Below are positions 25,554-34,460 of a DNA stretch of 64,000 bases, in pieces. Positions within the stretch are counted from its first letter, which is position 1. The number at the start of each line of letters is the position of its first letter. Origin of the DNA: Bacteriovoracaceae bacterium (GTDB lineage Bacteria; Bdellovibrionota; Bacteriovoracia; Bacteriovoracales; Bacteriovoracaceae); the NCBI GenBank assembly GCA_947446575.1, contig CANFHC010000013.1, forward strand, positions 1-64,000. The letters run 5' to 3'. The notes under the pieces were generated by a model, which saw only the letters and a list, made by a program, of their open reading frames with translations, was not told the origin of the DNA and searched no databases. The translations under genes were made by a program, and so were the position numbers.

Positions 25554-27077
25554 TTAACTTTTGAGCTTGATAAGTTGTTGATTAAAGCTTGCCGATAGCT
25601 GAGTTGCCGCTTTTTGATAAGCAACTTTGTCCTCCCAAGCATTTTGTGAAATTAAGAGGGAAGACTCGACACCTTCAATGGTTTTTGGAATTTTTAAATT
25701 AAAAATTTCATCCATTACAAAGTCCGAGATATTAACTTTATTGTCCTGAATTTGTCGTATTATTGCTCTAGTCGTTTTAAGTGGAAAACGTTTTCCAGTA
25801 CCATAAGGGCCACCAAACCAACCAGTATTAATTAACCAAACATTAATTTTATGATTCATCATAAGTTTTTTTAAAAGAGCTGAATAAACCTGTGGTCTTC
25901 GCAACATAAATGGCGCTCCAAAGCAAGCAGAGAAGGTTGCCTGAGGAGTCTTAATATCTACTTCCGTTCCGGCCAATTTAGCACTATAGCCTAAAACAAA
26001 ATAATCGATAGCCTGCTCCGGAGTTAGCAAACTCACTGGAGGTAAAACACCAAAAGCATCTGCACTCAGATAAAAAATATCTTTAGGGATAAAGCCTTCT
26101 GCGCTTATTGCACGATTTTCAATAAAGCTTAGTGGATAACTAGAGCGCCCATTTTCAGTAATACTGTCGTCAGAGAAATCCAACTCACTTCTATCGTCAT
26201 TGATTTTTACATTTTCCAAAAATGAAGAAAATCTAGTTGAAGCCGCATAAATTTCTGGTTCAGTTGAAGCGGCTAGTTTAAATGTTTTTGCATAGCAGCC
26301 ACCTTCAAAATTAAATACTCCTTTGTCTGATAAGCCATGTTCGTCATCACCAATTAATTGCACTCCTTCATCTGTAGAAAGAGTCGTTTTCCCTGTTCCG
26401 GATAAACCAAAAAAGACAAAACTTTCATTCTTGGGATTTTGATTAGCCCCTGAATGCATTGGGAGAATTCCATGATCTGGAGTCAGGAAATTCATTACAG
26501 AGAACATGCTTTTTTTAACTTCTCCAGCATACAATGTTCCCACGATAATAGTTGTTTTCGTTTTGAAGCAACTAACAATTACGGTGCTTGAATTTGTGTC
26601 ATAAATCTTTGGATTCAATTCAAAGTTAGGCGCATGATAAATTTTAAAGTTCGTCAATGACTGACCAATAATTGAATTTTTAAAAATATACTGTGTGAAA
26701 AAAGCTGTTGAGGCATGAGTCGAGATGAATTCAATTCCTAAAGCAAATTGAGAGACTGCTCCAATAGAGCGTTCTGTAAAATATAATTCTCTTTGTGATT
26801 CGAGATAAGTTATAACGTCTGTAGTAAGCCTCGCAAAAGTACTTTCGGACATTTCATTGATATTATTTTCCCACCAAATGTTTTCTTTGCTGGCTTCATT
26901 CATCACAACATATTTATCATTGGCTGATCTACCTGTGTGACTTCCAGTGTAAACAATCAATTCCCCATGCGGGCCTAAAACTCCCTCATTGTTTTTAATA
27001 GCTTTTTCCATAAGTTCGGACTTATGAGAATTTTTATAAATATTCTTGTGCTTAACTAATTCATTAATCGAAGGCAT
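25554..27077 (-). CDS. pckA: ATP-dependent phosphoenolpyruvate carboxykinase
   Basis: 507 residues, close to the family length of about 520-540. The signature GLSGTGKTTLSTD contains the P-loop with its catalytic Lys; the early GSHTGRSANDKYVV binds PEP and oxaloacetate, and INTGWFGGPYGTGKRFPLKTTRA completes the active site. It makes PEP from oxaloacetate and ATP, the entry to gluconeogenesis, which suits growth on amino acids. A dyad like an FNR site lies 54-67 bases before the start. The next gene upstream is a universal stress protein on the same strand. Confidence 0.95.
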   Translation of the reverse strand: MPSINELVKHKNIYKNSHKSELMEKAIKNNEGVLGPHGELIVYTGSHTGRSANDKYVVMNEASKENIWWENNINEMSESTFARLTTDVITYLESQRELYFTERSIGAVSQFALGIEFISTHASTAFFTQYIFKNSIIGQSLTNFKIYHAPNFELNPKIYDTNSSTVIVSCFKTKTTIIVGTLYAGEVKKSMFSVMNFLTPDHGILPMHSGANQNPKNESFVFFGLSGTGKTTLSTDEGVQLIGDDEHGLSDKGVFNFEGGCYAKTFKLAASTEPEIYAASTRFSSFLENVKINDDRSELDFSDDSITENGRSSYPLSFIENRAISAEGFIPKDIFYLSADAFGVLPPVSLLTPEQAIDYFVLGYSAKLAGTEVDIKTPQATFSACFGAPFMLRRPQVYSALLKKLMMNHKINVWLINTGWFGGPYGTGKRFPLKTTRAIIRQIQDNKVNISDFVMDEIFNLKIPKTIEGVESSLLISQNAWEDKVAYQKAATQLSASFNQQLIKLKS

Positions 27078-27130
27078 TCCTCTATCCTTGGTATTTAATT
27101 TAACACTAAATTAAAAATATCTTAAAGTAG

Positions 27131-27144
27131 CTGATATAGATCAG
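27131..27144. promoter_or_regulatory. FNR/CRP-like dyad before pckA
   Basis: CTGAT-ATAG-ATCAG: the arms are exact inverted repeats with a 4-base spacer, one mismatch per arm from TTGAT-N4-ATCAA. It lies upstream of the pckA start at 27077, between it and the end of the stress-protein gene. Confidence 0.5.
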
Positions 27145-27148
27145 TGTT

Positions 27149-28006
27149 TTATACTTTTATGACTAACGTTGGAAAAAAAGACTCATGGAGGATATGGCGA
27201 GTGACACTTCCACCAAGAATGGCCTCTAGACGATTGGATTTTGCCGTAATCGCAACGATATCTGCTTTAGTATCACCCGCAATTCGTAAAATCGCTTCAG
27301 AAAATGAAACCGAACTCTCTCCAATTAGAAAAGAATATTTAATATTTTCTTTCGCGCATCTTTTTTCTAGTTTATGTGATTTTTGTAAAGTGATCTCTTC
27401 AAATTCTTTTAACGTCATCAATGGCTCAGGAACAGGGACATGCACGATTATTAATTCAGAATCCCACTTTTTTACATACTCTATTGTCTTTTCTAATCCC
27501 AAATACCCCTTAGGCGTGAAGTCGTGTGCATAGACTATTTTCTGAGGCATTCCTTTGCGAAATTTAATATCTTGATGATAAATTAGCAAATCACATCTCG
27601 AGAGATGAATAATAGATTCTGCAAAGCTACCTAAAATTATGCGAGGAAAAAACTTTTTACTCGTAGAGGAAATGATAATGAGGTCGATATTTTTTAATTT
27701 TGAATAATTCACTAAACTTTTTACATGTGAAGTAAGAGAGAGACTTTTCTCAAAGATTATCTCTGTTTTTAAATTGCTTAACTTTAACTTTTTTAAGCAT
27801 TTTTTTAAAATATCTTTGGGATAAGTTGAGTACCTTTTTGAAATAGGAATATTGAAAGCTAAAGCCAATTCTTGTTCGGCACTGGAAGCGATATAAACGG
27901 CAGTAACAGTGTCTTTTTTACTAAAAAGTTCAACAATTATATCTCTGCCTAATTCTTGAAGTTTTTTATTTTTTTCAAAAGCATTGATCGACCAAAGTAC
28001 TTTCAT
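27149..28006 (-). CDS. tandem-domain universal stress protein (UspA family)
   Basis: About 285 residues from ATG 28006, which follows AGGAGGT; a GTG two codons earlier sits against that site. Two Usp domains are visible. The first ends IIISSTSKKFFPRIILGSFAESIIHLSRCDLLIYH and the second ends AITAKSNRLEAILGGSVTRHILHESFFPTLVI, each carrying a G-x-x-G-type nucleotide loop. Such tandem Usps are made under starvation or low oxygen. An inverted repeat 37-56 bases upstream may be its operator. Confidence 0.87.
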   Translation of the reverse strand: MKVLWSINAFEKNKKLQELGRDIIVELFSKKDTVTAVYIASSAEQELALAFNIPISKRYSTYPKDILKKCLKKLKLSNLKTEIIFEKSLSLTSHVKSLVNYSKLKNIDLIIISSTSKKFFPRIILGSFAESIIHLSRCDLLIYHQDIKFRKGMPQKIVYAHDFTPKGYLGLEKTIEYVKKWDSELIIVHVPVPEPLMTLKEFEEITLQKSHKLEKRCAKENIKYSFLIGESSVSFSEAILRIAGDTKADIVAITAKSNRLEAILGGSVTRHILHESFFPTLVIKV

Positions 28007-28042
28007 AATCACCTCCTAGATACTGAATAACCATACCTAAGC

Positions 28043-28062
28043 GATTAGAAAAAGTCCTAATC
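28043..28062. promoter_or_regulatory. GATTAG-N8-CTAATC inverted repeat before the stress-protein gene
   Basis: A perfect 6+6 inverted repeat 37-56 bases upstream of the ATG at 28006 on the minus strand. One arm includes a TTGAT half-site. Operator role is inferred from position. Confidence 0.35.
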
Positions 28063-28219
28063 AAAAATATTCTTAAAATTATCTTATGTTTTGCAGGAGT
28101 TTTTCGATAAAGCTGTCCCCTCTAGCCAGGCCCGAAATGAATTTAGAAAATTTAATAAGTAATTTTTTTAAACTTATACTAAGTATTATGGCGATATATT
28201 GTATAAAATACTTAATGTT

Positions 28220-29332
28220 TTAATTTCTTTTTACTAACAAGACTCCACACTCCATATGATCGGTGTAAGGAAATTGATCAAACAATGCAAAACGTTTTAT
28301 CTCATGAGACTTCGTTAATGTTTCTAAATTTTCAATTAAAGTATTTGGATTACATGAAATATATAAAATTCGTTCATAATTTTGTACTAAAATAAGAGTA
28401 TTAGGGTCAAGACCTGCTCTTGGTGGATCGACAAAAATTGTATTGCATTCATAACTTTTTAGATCAATTCCCTTCAGCCTCGTAAATTCTCTCACTCCAT
28501 TCATCGCATCACTAAAATCTTCAGCAGACATGCGAATAATATCCAAATTTTTTATATTGTTTGCAGCTATATTAAATTGGGCTGCATCAACTGAAGGCTT
28601 TGCCAGTTCAGTCGCTAAAACACGGTTAAAATTAGGAGATAGAGCAATAGAGAAATTTCCATTACCACAATAAAGCTCTAACAGATCACCTTTGCTTTCT
28701 CTCGTTACGTCAATCGCCCATTCAAGCATTTTAATCGCTACTTTTGCATTAGGCTGAGTAAAACTATTTTCAATTTGTTTGTAAATCAGTTTTTTTCCAT
28801 CAACAGGTAGCTCTTCAATGACATAATCTTGATCGACATCTATTTTTTGTTTGCGAGCTCTTCCAACTAAGTGCACTTTAAATTTTAAATTGAGTTTTGT
28901 TTTTAATTCATTAACTGCAGCAATCCAATCTGCCCCTAGTTGTCGGTGATATAAAAGTGTGACTAATATTTCACCACTTAAAGTTGAAAGAAAATCCACT
29001 TGAAAGAGTTTATGCCGCAAAATTTGATTGGGACGAATTTCTTCCATCAGGGATTTCATCATGTCATTAATCAGAATACTTGCCGGTAAATATTGGTCAG
29101 TTCGAACTTTTTGATCAACCACTTTATCGAACATGTAAAAATACATATCCTCACCTTCGTGCCAGACGCGAAATTCTGAACGCATTCGGTAATGAGCTGG
29201 TGTAGATTCAAATACCTCTAACTCCGGAGTATTAAAAGACGCAAAAATTTGTTTAAGCTTTAAGCGTTTTTCTTCAAGTTGTGCAGCATAATGTGCGGGA
29301 TCTAGCAGGGCAAGATTCATAGGTACATCCAA
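28220..29332 (-). CDS. trmA: tRNA (uracil-5-)-methyltransferase TrmA
   Basis: 370 residues (E. coli TrmA has 366). The S-adenosylmethionine motif is [13 protein letters not shown], followed by [11 protein letters not shown] and [13 protein letters not shown], whose Cys is the catalytic nucleophile. The N-terminus [13 protein letters not shown] matches TrmA rather than RlmC/RlmD, and no iron-sulphur cysteines are present. It makes m5U54 in the T-loop of tRNA. The start may be the ATG at 29332 or four codons later at 29320. It is divergent from the cysteine desulfurase gene, another tRNA-modification gene. Confidence 0.93.
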   Translation of the reverse strand: MDVPMNLALLDPAHYAAQLEEKRLKLKQIFASFNTPELEVFESTPAHYRMRSEFRVWHEGEDMYFYMFDKVVDQKVRTDQYLPASILINDMMKSLMEEIRPNQILRHKLFQVDFLSTLSGEILVTLLYHRQLGADWIAAVNELKTKLNLKFKVHLVGRARKQKIDVDQDYVIEELPVDGKKLIYKQIENSFTQPNAKVAIKMLEWAIDVTRESKGDLLELYCGNGNFSIALSPNFNRVLATELAKPSVDAAQFNIAANNIKNLDIIRMSAEDFSDAMNGVREFTRLKGIDLKSYECNTIFVDPPRAGLDPNTLILVQNYERILYISCNPNTLIENLETLTKSHEIKRFALFDQFPYTDHMECGVLLVKRN

Positions 29333-29398
29333 AAGCTTAGAGGAGCGGTATTAAGAAATATTTTAACATATTCAATGCGATCGTGATAGAAACTAAGC

Positions 29399-30538
29399 AT
29401 GAAATATTTTGACCATGCTGCCTCAACATGTCTATATCCTGAAGTTTTGGAAAATCTTCTCGAATCTTTACGCGAAGACTTTGCCAATCCAAGCTCGCAG
29501 CATGTTTTGGGACATGATTTAAGAGAAAAAATTGAAAGTGTGCGAAGTCGTTTTTTAAAATTATTAGGTGCACAGGCGCAAGATTTTTTTATTTTTACTT
29601 CTTCGGCCACTGAATCAAACAACACTGTCGTTCTGGGCTTAAATTTAAATGCCGGAGACACAATCGTTTACTCACCTGCAGATCACCCAAGTCTAACGGC
29701 GCCGATTGAAAATTTGGCAAAAAAATATAAATGCGAATTAAAAAAGATTCAATTAAATACAGATGGGACAATAAACCTGGATCAATTTTCAGATCTATTA
29801 TCTGAAAAAGTAAAATTGGTGGCCCTTACTCATATTAATAACCAAAGTGGGGCTTTAATTGAAATTGAAAAAATCACAAAACTCGTAAAAGATAAAACAG
29901 CTGCCCACGTCCATGTTGACGCCGTTCAATCATTTGGAAAAATTCCTGTTAAGCTCAGCTGTCATATCGATTCAATGAGCATCACTTCTCATAAGATTGG
30001 AGGACCTAAAGGCATTGCAGGTTTATATTTAAAGGCTAGTCATAAAGTTGCCCCGCTTTTTCTTGGTGGTGGGCAAGAAAAAGGTATGCGTTCAAGCACC
30101 GAAGCATTTCCTTTGATATTTGCTTTTTTAACAGCAGCAGAAATTTCAATAAAAAATCGCGAATTTAATTTTAATAAAAATGTGGAAATAAAAAAAACAA
30201 TAGAAACCAGATTAATGAAGGCTATTCCTAAATTGCAATTTTCTTTTCAGCATTCTTCTCCTTATATTTTCTCATTTGTCCTACCGGGAATTCCTTCAGA
30301 CGTATTACTTAGACATTTAGAAATCCGGCAAGTCTATATTTCATCGACATCTGCATGTTCTTCTAAAATCGTGGGGTACAACCCAACTTTGGCTGCCCTA
30401 AATATTCCTGAAAAACATCACAAGAATTTTATACGTATTTCCCTCGGGGTCCAAACAAGTATTGAAGACGCCGAACTTTTAATTCACGAGTTTATAAAAG
30501 TGTGGGACGACCTAAAACATATGAACCAACAGGCATAA
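29399..30538 (+). CDS. cysteine desulfurase (NifS/IscS-like)
   Basis: 379 residues of the class V aminotransferase fold. Motifs: YFDHAASTCLYPEV at the start, FTSSATESNNT, HVDAVQSFGKIPV, ITSHKIGGPKGIAG with the pyridoxal-phosphate Lys, and SSTSACSSK with the persulfide Cys. It removes sulphur from cysteine. It lies directly upstream of thiI (two bases between stop and start), like the NifZ-ThiI pair of Bacillus, so it probably supplies sulphur for 4-thiouridine in tRNA rather than general iron-sulphur assembly. Confidence 0.9.
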   Translation: MKYFDHAASTCLYPEVLENLLESLREDFANPSSQHVLGHDLREKIESVRSRFLKLLGAQAQDFFIFTSSATESNNTVVLGLNLNAGDTIVYSPADHPSLTAPIENLAKKYKCELKKIQLNTDGTINLDQFSDLLSEKVKLVALTHINNQSGALIEIEKITKLVKDKTAAHVHVDAVQSFGKIPVKLSCHIDSMSITSHKIGGPKGIAGLYLKASHKVAPLFLGGGQEKGMRSSTEAFPLIFAFLTAAEISIKNREFNFNKNVEIKKTIETRLMKAIPKLQFSFQHSSPYIFSFVLPGIPSDVLLRHLEIRQVYISSTSACSSKIVGYNPTLAALNIPEKHHKNFIRISLGVQTSIEDAELLIHEFIKVWDDLKHMNQQA

Positions 30539-30540
30539 TC

Positions 30541-31767
30541 ATGGTTTTTCACTTAGTCATTTCTATTGACGAACTTTGGTTAAAAGGAAAAAACCAAAGA
30601 TTATATTTGCGATCGGCCATTGATCATATCAATTCTGTTTTTAAAAATTATCACTTTGATAAATTCTCTCAAAAAATAAAATTTCAAAGACTCTATTATT
30701 CTTCTCCAAGCCCCTACAGTGACGAACTCATTACTGCTTTAACAAAAGTTCCGGGACTCTCCTACATTTCTCCTTCTAAAGTAATGCCTCGTGCACCCAA
30801 CGAAGACTTAGAAAATGTTTATGCTGAAATTCTTAATGAATTATCTTTTTTAGAATATACTTCGAAAACTTTTAGAGCATCTGTAAGAAGAATAGATCAA
30901 TTTTTTTCACAACACTCAACTGTGATTGAAAGAGAAATTGGTCATAGAGTTATTACGCGCTATCCTCGGGCAAAAGTTAAATTGCAAAAGCCCGAAATAG
31001 AAATTGATGTGCGCATTCTCGCTAAAGAAGTTTCCATTTCGGTCAACTCCTACAAGGGAATCGGAGGCCTTCCATGGGGCACTACCGGAAGTGCATTAAC
31101 GATGTTATCAGGTGGATTCGATTCTCCTGTTGCATCTTTTTTAATGGCTAAGCGAGGTATTAAACAATCTTTTGTTTTTTTCCACGCTTATCCATTTGTA
31201 GGAAGAGAAGTTCTAACTAAAATAAAAAAATTAGTTTCAGAACTTGCGAAATACCAAAGAAATACACATTTATACATTATTCCTTTTGGTGATATTCAAA
31301 ACCTCATTAGCAAAAATTGCAATGACGAGTACCGCACAATATTTTTTAAAAAATATATGGTGGAGCTTGCCAATCTCTTATGCGATCGCCTCAATGCGAC
31401 TGCGCTTATCACCGGAGATAGTGTCGGCCAAGTCTCAAGCCAGACAATGGAGAATTTGCATTTGATGGATATTGCTTCAAAACGCATGATCATGCGGCCA
31501 CTAATAGGGTTTAATAAGCTGGAAATCCTTAATTGTGCAACGGCCATAGGAACTCATAGTATTTCCATTCAGCCACATGATGATGCTTGTGCTCTGTTTG
31601 CTTCAAAAAATCCAATCATTATTCCTGATGTCGACTATTGGAATTCGTGGGAGCGCGAACATAATTTTGATTCCGAGCTTTTAGCTGCCTTGGATAAAAT
31701 GGAATCCTTTTCTGTGAATCTTCGAGGTGAAATCTTTAAAAAAGATTTTTTTTCATTTGATTCATAA
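30541..31767 (+). CDS. thiI: tRNA 4-thiouridine synthase ThiI without rhodanese domain
   Basis: 408 residues from ATG 30541, just after the desulfurase stop. The N-terminus DELWLKGKNQRLYLRSAIDHI is the ferredoxin-like start, followed by a THUMP domain (about 55-165) and a PP-loop LSGGFDSPVASFLMAKRG that adenylates U8. A Cys in PHDDACALF matches one of the conserved Cys in that loop. The C-terminal rhodanese domain of E. coli ThiI (482 residues) is absent, so the partner desulfurase must hand over sulphur directly. Confidence 0.93.
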   Translation: MVFHLVISIDELWLKGKNQRLYLRSAIDHINSVFKNYHFDKFSQKIKFQRLYYSSPSPYSDELITALTKVPGLSYISPSKVMPRAPNEDLENVYAEILNELSFLEYTSKTFRASVRRIDQFFSQHSTVIEREIGHRVITRYPRAKVKLQKPEIEIDVRILAKEVSISVNSYKGIGGLPWGTTGSALTMLSGGFDSPVASFLMAKRGIKQSFVFFHAYPFVGREVLTKIKKLVSELAKYQRNTHLYIIPFGDIQNLISKNCNDEYRTIFFKKYMVELANLLCDRLNATALITGDSVGQVSSQTMENLHLMDIASKRMIMRPLIGFNKLEILNCATAIGTHSISIQPHDDACALFASKNPIIIPDVDYWNSWEREHNFDSELLAALDKMESFSVNLRGEIFKKDFFSFDS

Positions 31768-31813
31768 CTTAGTTTTAGTCATAATGATTTCCATAAATTA
31801 AGGAGACTTTACA

Positions 31814-32440
31814 ATGAAAAAAATTCTTATCGTCCTCAGTGCTATGGTTTTACTACTTACAAGTTGTGCTAGTGACAACAAAAGAACTTATGCTGGTGCT
31901 GGTATCGGTGCAGTGGCCGGTGGAGCCTTGGGTGCTGTTCTTGGAAAAGGAAAAGGAGCTGCCATAGGTGCAGTTATCGGTGGATCTCTAGGTGGATACT
32001 TAGGCCACAGAATGGATAAACAAGCAAAAGAGCTTGAGGCAATTGCCGAAACAAAAAGAACTGAGCAAGGTTTAGTGACAAAATTAAAAAGTGATATTCT
32101 TTTTGATTCAGGAAAATCAGATTTGAAAGGTGGAGCAAAAGAAAACCTCGGGCAAATGGCCGCGATAATGAAGAAGTATCCTGAAAATGTTTTAACAATT
32201 AAAGGTTATACGGATAATACTGGAAAAGTTGAACTCAATGATGCGCTTTCAGCAAAACGTGCAAGTGCTGTTAGAGAACAATTAGTGGCGGCAGGTTTAA
32301 CAAATACGGCGATTACAACTAAAGGAATGGGGCCTGCTAATCCAATTGCAGACAACACAAAAGCTGACGGAAGAAAACAAAATCGTCGTGTAGAAATTGA
32401 AATCACTGTTGATGAGTCCAAAGCACCAAAAGAAAAATAA
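31814..32440 (+). CDS. OmpA-family lipoprotein with glycine-zipper
   Basis: 208 residues. A lipoprotein signal ends in LLTSC. Residues about 30-75 are a glycine-zipper membrane segment (GAGIGAVAGGALGAVLGKGKG). The C-terminal OmpA domain binds peptidoglycan through ILFDSGKSDL, IKGYTDNTG and NRRVEIE motifs. It tethers the outer membrane to the wall. AAGGAG precedes the ATG. The gene is monocistronic and ends in a strong terminator. Confidence 0.92.
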   Translation: MKKILIVLSAMVLLLTSCASDNKRTYAGAGIGAVAGGALGAVLGKGKGAAIGAVIGGSLGGYLGHRMDKQAKELEAIAETKRTEQGLVTKLKSDILFDSGKSDLKGGAKENLGQMAAIMKKYPENVLTIKGYTDNTGKVELNDALSAKRASAVREQLVAAGLTNTAITTKGMGPANPIADNTKADGRKQNRRVEIEITVDESKAPKEK

Positions 32441-32445
32441 TCTAT

Positions 32446-32481
32446 TTTGAGCAGACAATTGAGATCAGTTGTCTGCTCAAA
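32446..32481. terminator. strong, probably bidirectional terminator
   Basis: 13-bp perfect stem (32446-32458 with 32469-32481) and a 10-base loop between the convergent OmpA-like and mltA genes. AT-rich tails on both sides allow it to stop transcription from either direction. Confidence 0.85.
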
Positions 32482-32485
32482 TTTA

Positions 32486-33646
32486 TTAGCGGGGAAGTAA
32501 GTAATAAAGACGACCAGGGTGTCGCATTACTCCTGCTTTCTGAGCAGCATCATCGCCAATTCCAAAATACAGATCAACTCTCCCGCCTCCTGTAATCGCT
32601 CCACCTGTATCTTGATCAAAAACAAATCGTGGTTTTTTAATCCAAGAGGTCGCTTCAATATCTTCAATCGTTGAAAAAACTGGTTCTTCAATTTCTAAAA
32701 AGGCCATAGCACCCTTGGGGAAAAAAGCTTTATCTGTTGCAATAGTTCTTCCAGTACTTACCTCTGCACCCGAATAAGTAATAGCAGCAGTGTCGAGTTT
32801 TTTGAAAAATACGTAACTAGGATTTTTATTTAAAATATTTTGTTGTTCTTTTTTTTGCAACGTTTTTAAATGCTCCCGAATTTTTCTCATGCTCATTTTT
32901 TCTATTGGAATAAAATCTGTGAGTAATTTTCCAATGGCCATATATGGAAATCCATTTTGACTATCGTATCCCACATGCATTGATTCTCCATTGCCTAGAT
33001 CGACAATGCCTGAACCTTGGATATGAATAAAAAAGGCATCCACTGGTTCAAGATAGACGAGTTCTAAATTTCTATTTTTCAATTTGAATTCAGAATCAAT
33101 TTCACTGCGGGTGTAATACGGACTAACAATTTTGTCATGAAGCCGACCTTGAAGTGCCCATGGCTTTAATCCAAAAGCTTTATAATCAATAGTCACCATA
33201 TCATCAGGATTCATGTATAAGGGCTGAGAATACTTTTCAGAAGGAACTTTGGAGCCAAGAACTCTTGGTTCATAATAACCAGTGGCCAATACTTCTCCCC
33301 AAGAATCTTTTCCATATACTTCATAAAAATCAAAATTGTGCCGAATGTAATTGATCCAATCGTCTTGGTGATCAAGAATTTTTTCTAACGAATTTAAGTA
33401 AACAATTTTATCTAGGGTTTTATTACCAAAAATCATTTGGTCTTTTACCATTCTTGATTTTTTAATTTCATCGATATGTTTTTTTAGAGCAGAAAAAAAA
33501 CTTTCTTTGCTTAAAGTATCACTAATTGTCGGAGGATTTTTTGCTAATCGCATGGAATCGGCACGTTTGACTAATGGTGCTCGAGCACAAGATGCAAAAA
33601 GTAAAACTAAAATAAGAAGCTGAGTCCAATTTTTAATAACTACCAA
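32486..33646 (-). CDS. mltA: membrane-bound lytic murein transglycosylase A (MltA)
   Basis: About 386 residues. A lipoprotein signal with LLFASC opens it. The MltA domain contains ATGYYEPRVLGS and FIHIQGSGIVDLGNG, and the 3D domain ends with FDQDTGGAITGGGRVDLYFGIGDDAAQKAG, where the Asp is the catalytic acid. It cuts peptidoglycan to anhydromuropeptides. The start is unclear: TTG 33646 touches its only purine-rich site, and an ATT at 33637 nine bases after GGAAG would give MKNWTQLLILVLLFASC. It overlaps the gloA stop. Confidence 0.92.
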   Translation of the reverse strand: MVVIKNWTQLLILVLLFASCARAPLVKRADSMRLAKNPPTISDTLSKESFFSALKKHIDEIKKSRMVKDQMIFGNKTLDKIVYLNSLEKILDHQDDWINYIRHNFDFYEVYGKDSWGEVLATGYYEPRVLGSKVPSEKYSQPLYMNPDDMVTIDYKAFGLKPWALQGRLHDKIVSPYYTRSEIDSEFKLKNRNLELVYLEPVDAFFIHIQGSGIVDLGNGESMHVGYDSQNGFPYMAIGKLLTDFIPIEKMSMRKIREHLKTLQKKEQQNILNKNPSYVFFKKLDTAAITYSGAEVSTGRTIATDKAFFPKGAMAFLEIEEPVFSTIEDIEATSWIKKPRFVFDQDTGGAITGGGRVDLYFGIGDDAAQKAGVMRHPGRLYYLLPR

Positions 33647-34059
33647 CTTCCAATGTTTTCCATTTCAGTCCATGGAGATTGAGGAAGTAATTTCTCACCA
33701 ATTTGTAAAAGCTCAATTGATTGATTATCAGGTGATTTCACAAAGGCCATGTAGCCGTCACGAGGAGGTCGATTGATTACAACACCAGCTTGCATTAATT
33801 TTTCACAAGTTTGATAAATATTTTCTACACCGAAAGCGAGATGGCCGAAATTTCTTCCCGCGGAATACTCTTCTTCATATCCCCAATTATGTGTAAGTTC
33901 TATTTCGGGTCCACCGACTTTAGTCGCTAAAAAAACTAATGTGAACTTGCCAGCGGGATAATCCTGTCTTTTGACCTCTATTAAGCCGAGCTTATTAATA
34001 AAAAAATCGAGCGCAAGGGCTAGGTCTTTAACTCTCAACATCGTATGGAGAAATTGCAT
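33640..34059 (-). CDS. gloA: lactoylglutathione lyase (glyoxalase I)
   Basis: 139 residues (E. coli 135). The four metal ligands are in place: H5, E54 in EIELTHNW, H73 in FGHLAFGVENI and E116 in SIELLQIG. It converts the methylglyoxal-glutathione adduct to lactoylglutathione. The stop overlaps the mltA start region by seven bases, so the two genes are translationally linked. Confidence 0.93.
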   Translation of the reverse strand: MQFLHTMLRVKDLALALDFFINKLGLIEVKRQDYPAGKFTLVFLATKVGGPEIELTHNWGYEEEYSAGRNFGHLAFGVENIYQTCEKLMQAGVVINRPPRDGYMAFVKSPDNQSIELLQIGEKLLPQSPWTEMENIGSW

Positions 34060-34116
34060 AATATTTTAATCCTTTTTGCTAGATTATATATTCATATTCT
34101 CCACAAAATAAACAAT

Positions 34117-34140
34117 AAAGCCACTGCTGTCAGTGGCTTT
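34117..34140 (-). terminator. terminator of the small secreted-protein gene
   Basis: Perfect 10-bp stem (34117-34126 with 34131-34140) and a 4-base loop. On the minus strand a T-rich tail follows (ATTGTTTATTTT), placing it just downstream of the gene ending at 34155. Confidence 0.85.
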
Positions 34141-34154
34141 GAGCTGAATCGGTG

Positions 34155-34355
34155 TTATTCTTTTTTTGCTTCCGGTGCAGCAGCCTCTTTTGCTTTAGCC
34201 ATTTCCTCTTTAATGCATTTTTTAAGCATTTTCCCTTTCATGGAACTATCTTTCATTTTACATGCTTCTTTAGCTGCCTTCCACTCAGCTTTATTCCCTT
34301 TTGCAAATGTTGTGAGTGAAAATAATGCCAGAGAAATAATCAGTAACGTTTTCAT
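34155..34355 (-). CDS. small secreted Lys/Ala-rich protein with two cysteines
   Basis: 66 residues: a signal peptide (1-18, ending TFA), then a charged mature part with EACKMKDSSMKGKMLKKCIKEEM, in which two Cys are 15 apart in a PsiF-like pattern, and an Ala/Lys tail. AAGGGAG-type ribosome site precedes the ATG and a strong terminator follows. Periplasmic location is likely; function unknown. Confidence 0.78.
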   Translation of the reverse strand: MKTLLIISLALFSLTTFAKGNKAEWKAAKEACKMKDSSMKGKMLKKCIKEEMAKAKEAAAPEAKKE

Positions 34356-34460
34356 AGCAACTCCCTTGTTAATTGAGGTAAAAAAACTTCAAAAAAGAGA
34401 ATCTGCTATTTTACTCATTAATGAAAATAGATAAATAAAATAGAATGCATAATTAAAAAT

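Noticed and set aside
28086-28223. 45-codon open frame on the plus strand between the stress-protein and trmA genes
   Set aside because: No ribosome site before its ATG codons, AT-rich hydrophobic content, and it overlaps the trmA stop; chance is likely.
33630-33652. Possible fourth ATT start, for mltA at 33637 (giving a neat lipoprotein signal)
   Set aside because: TTG at 33646 is also in frame and keeps the lipobox, so the case is weaker than the other three.
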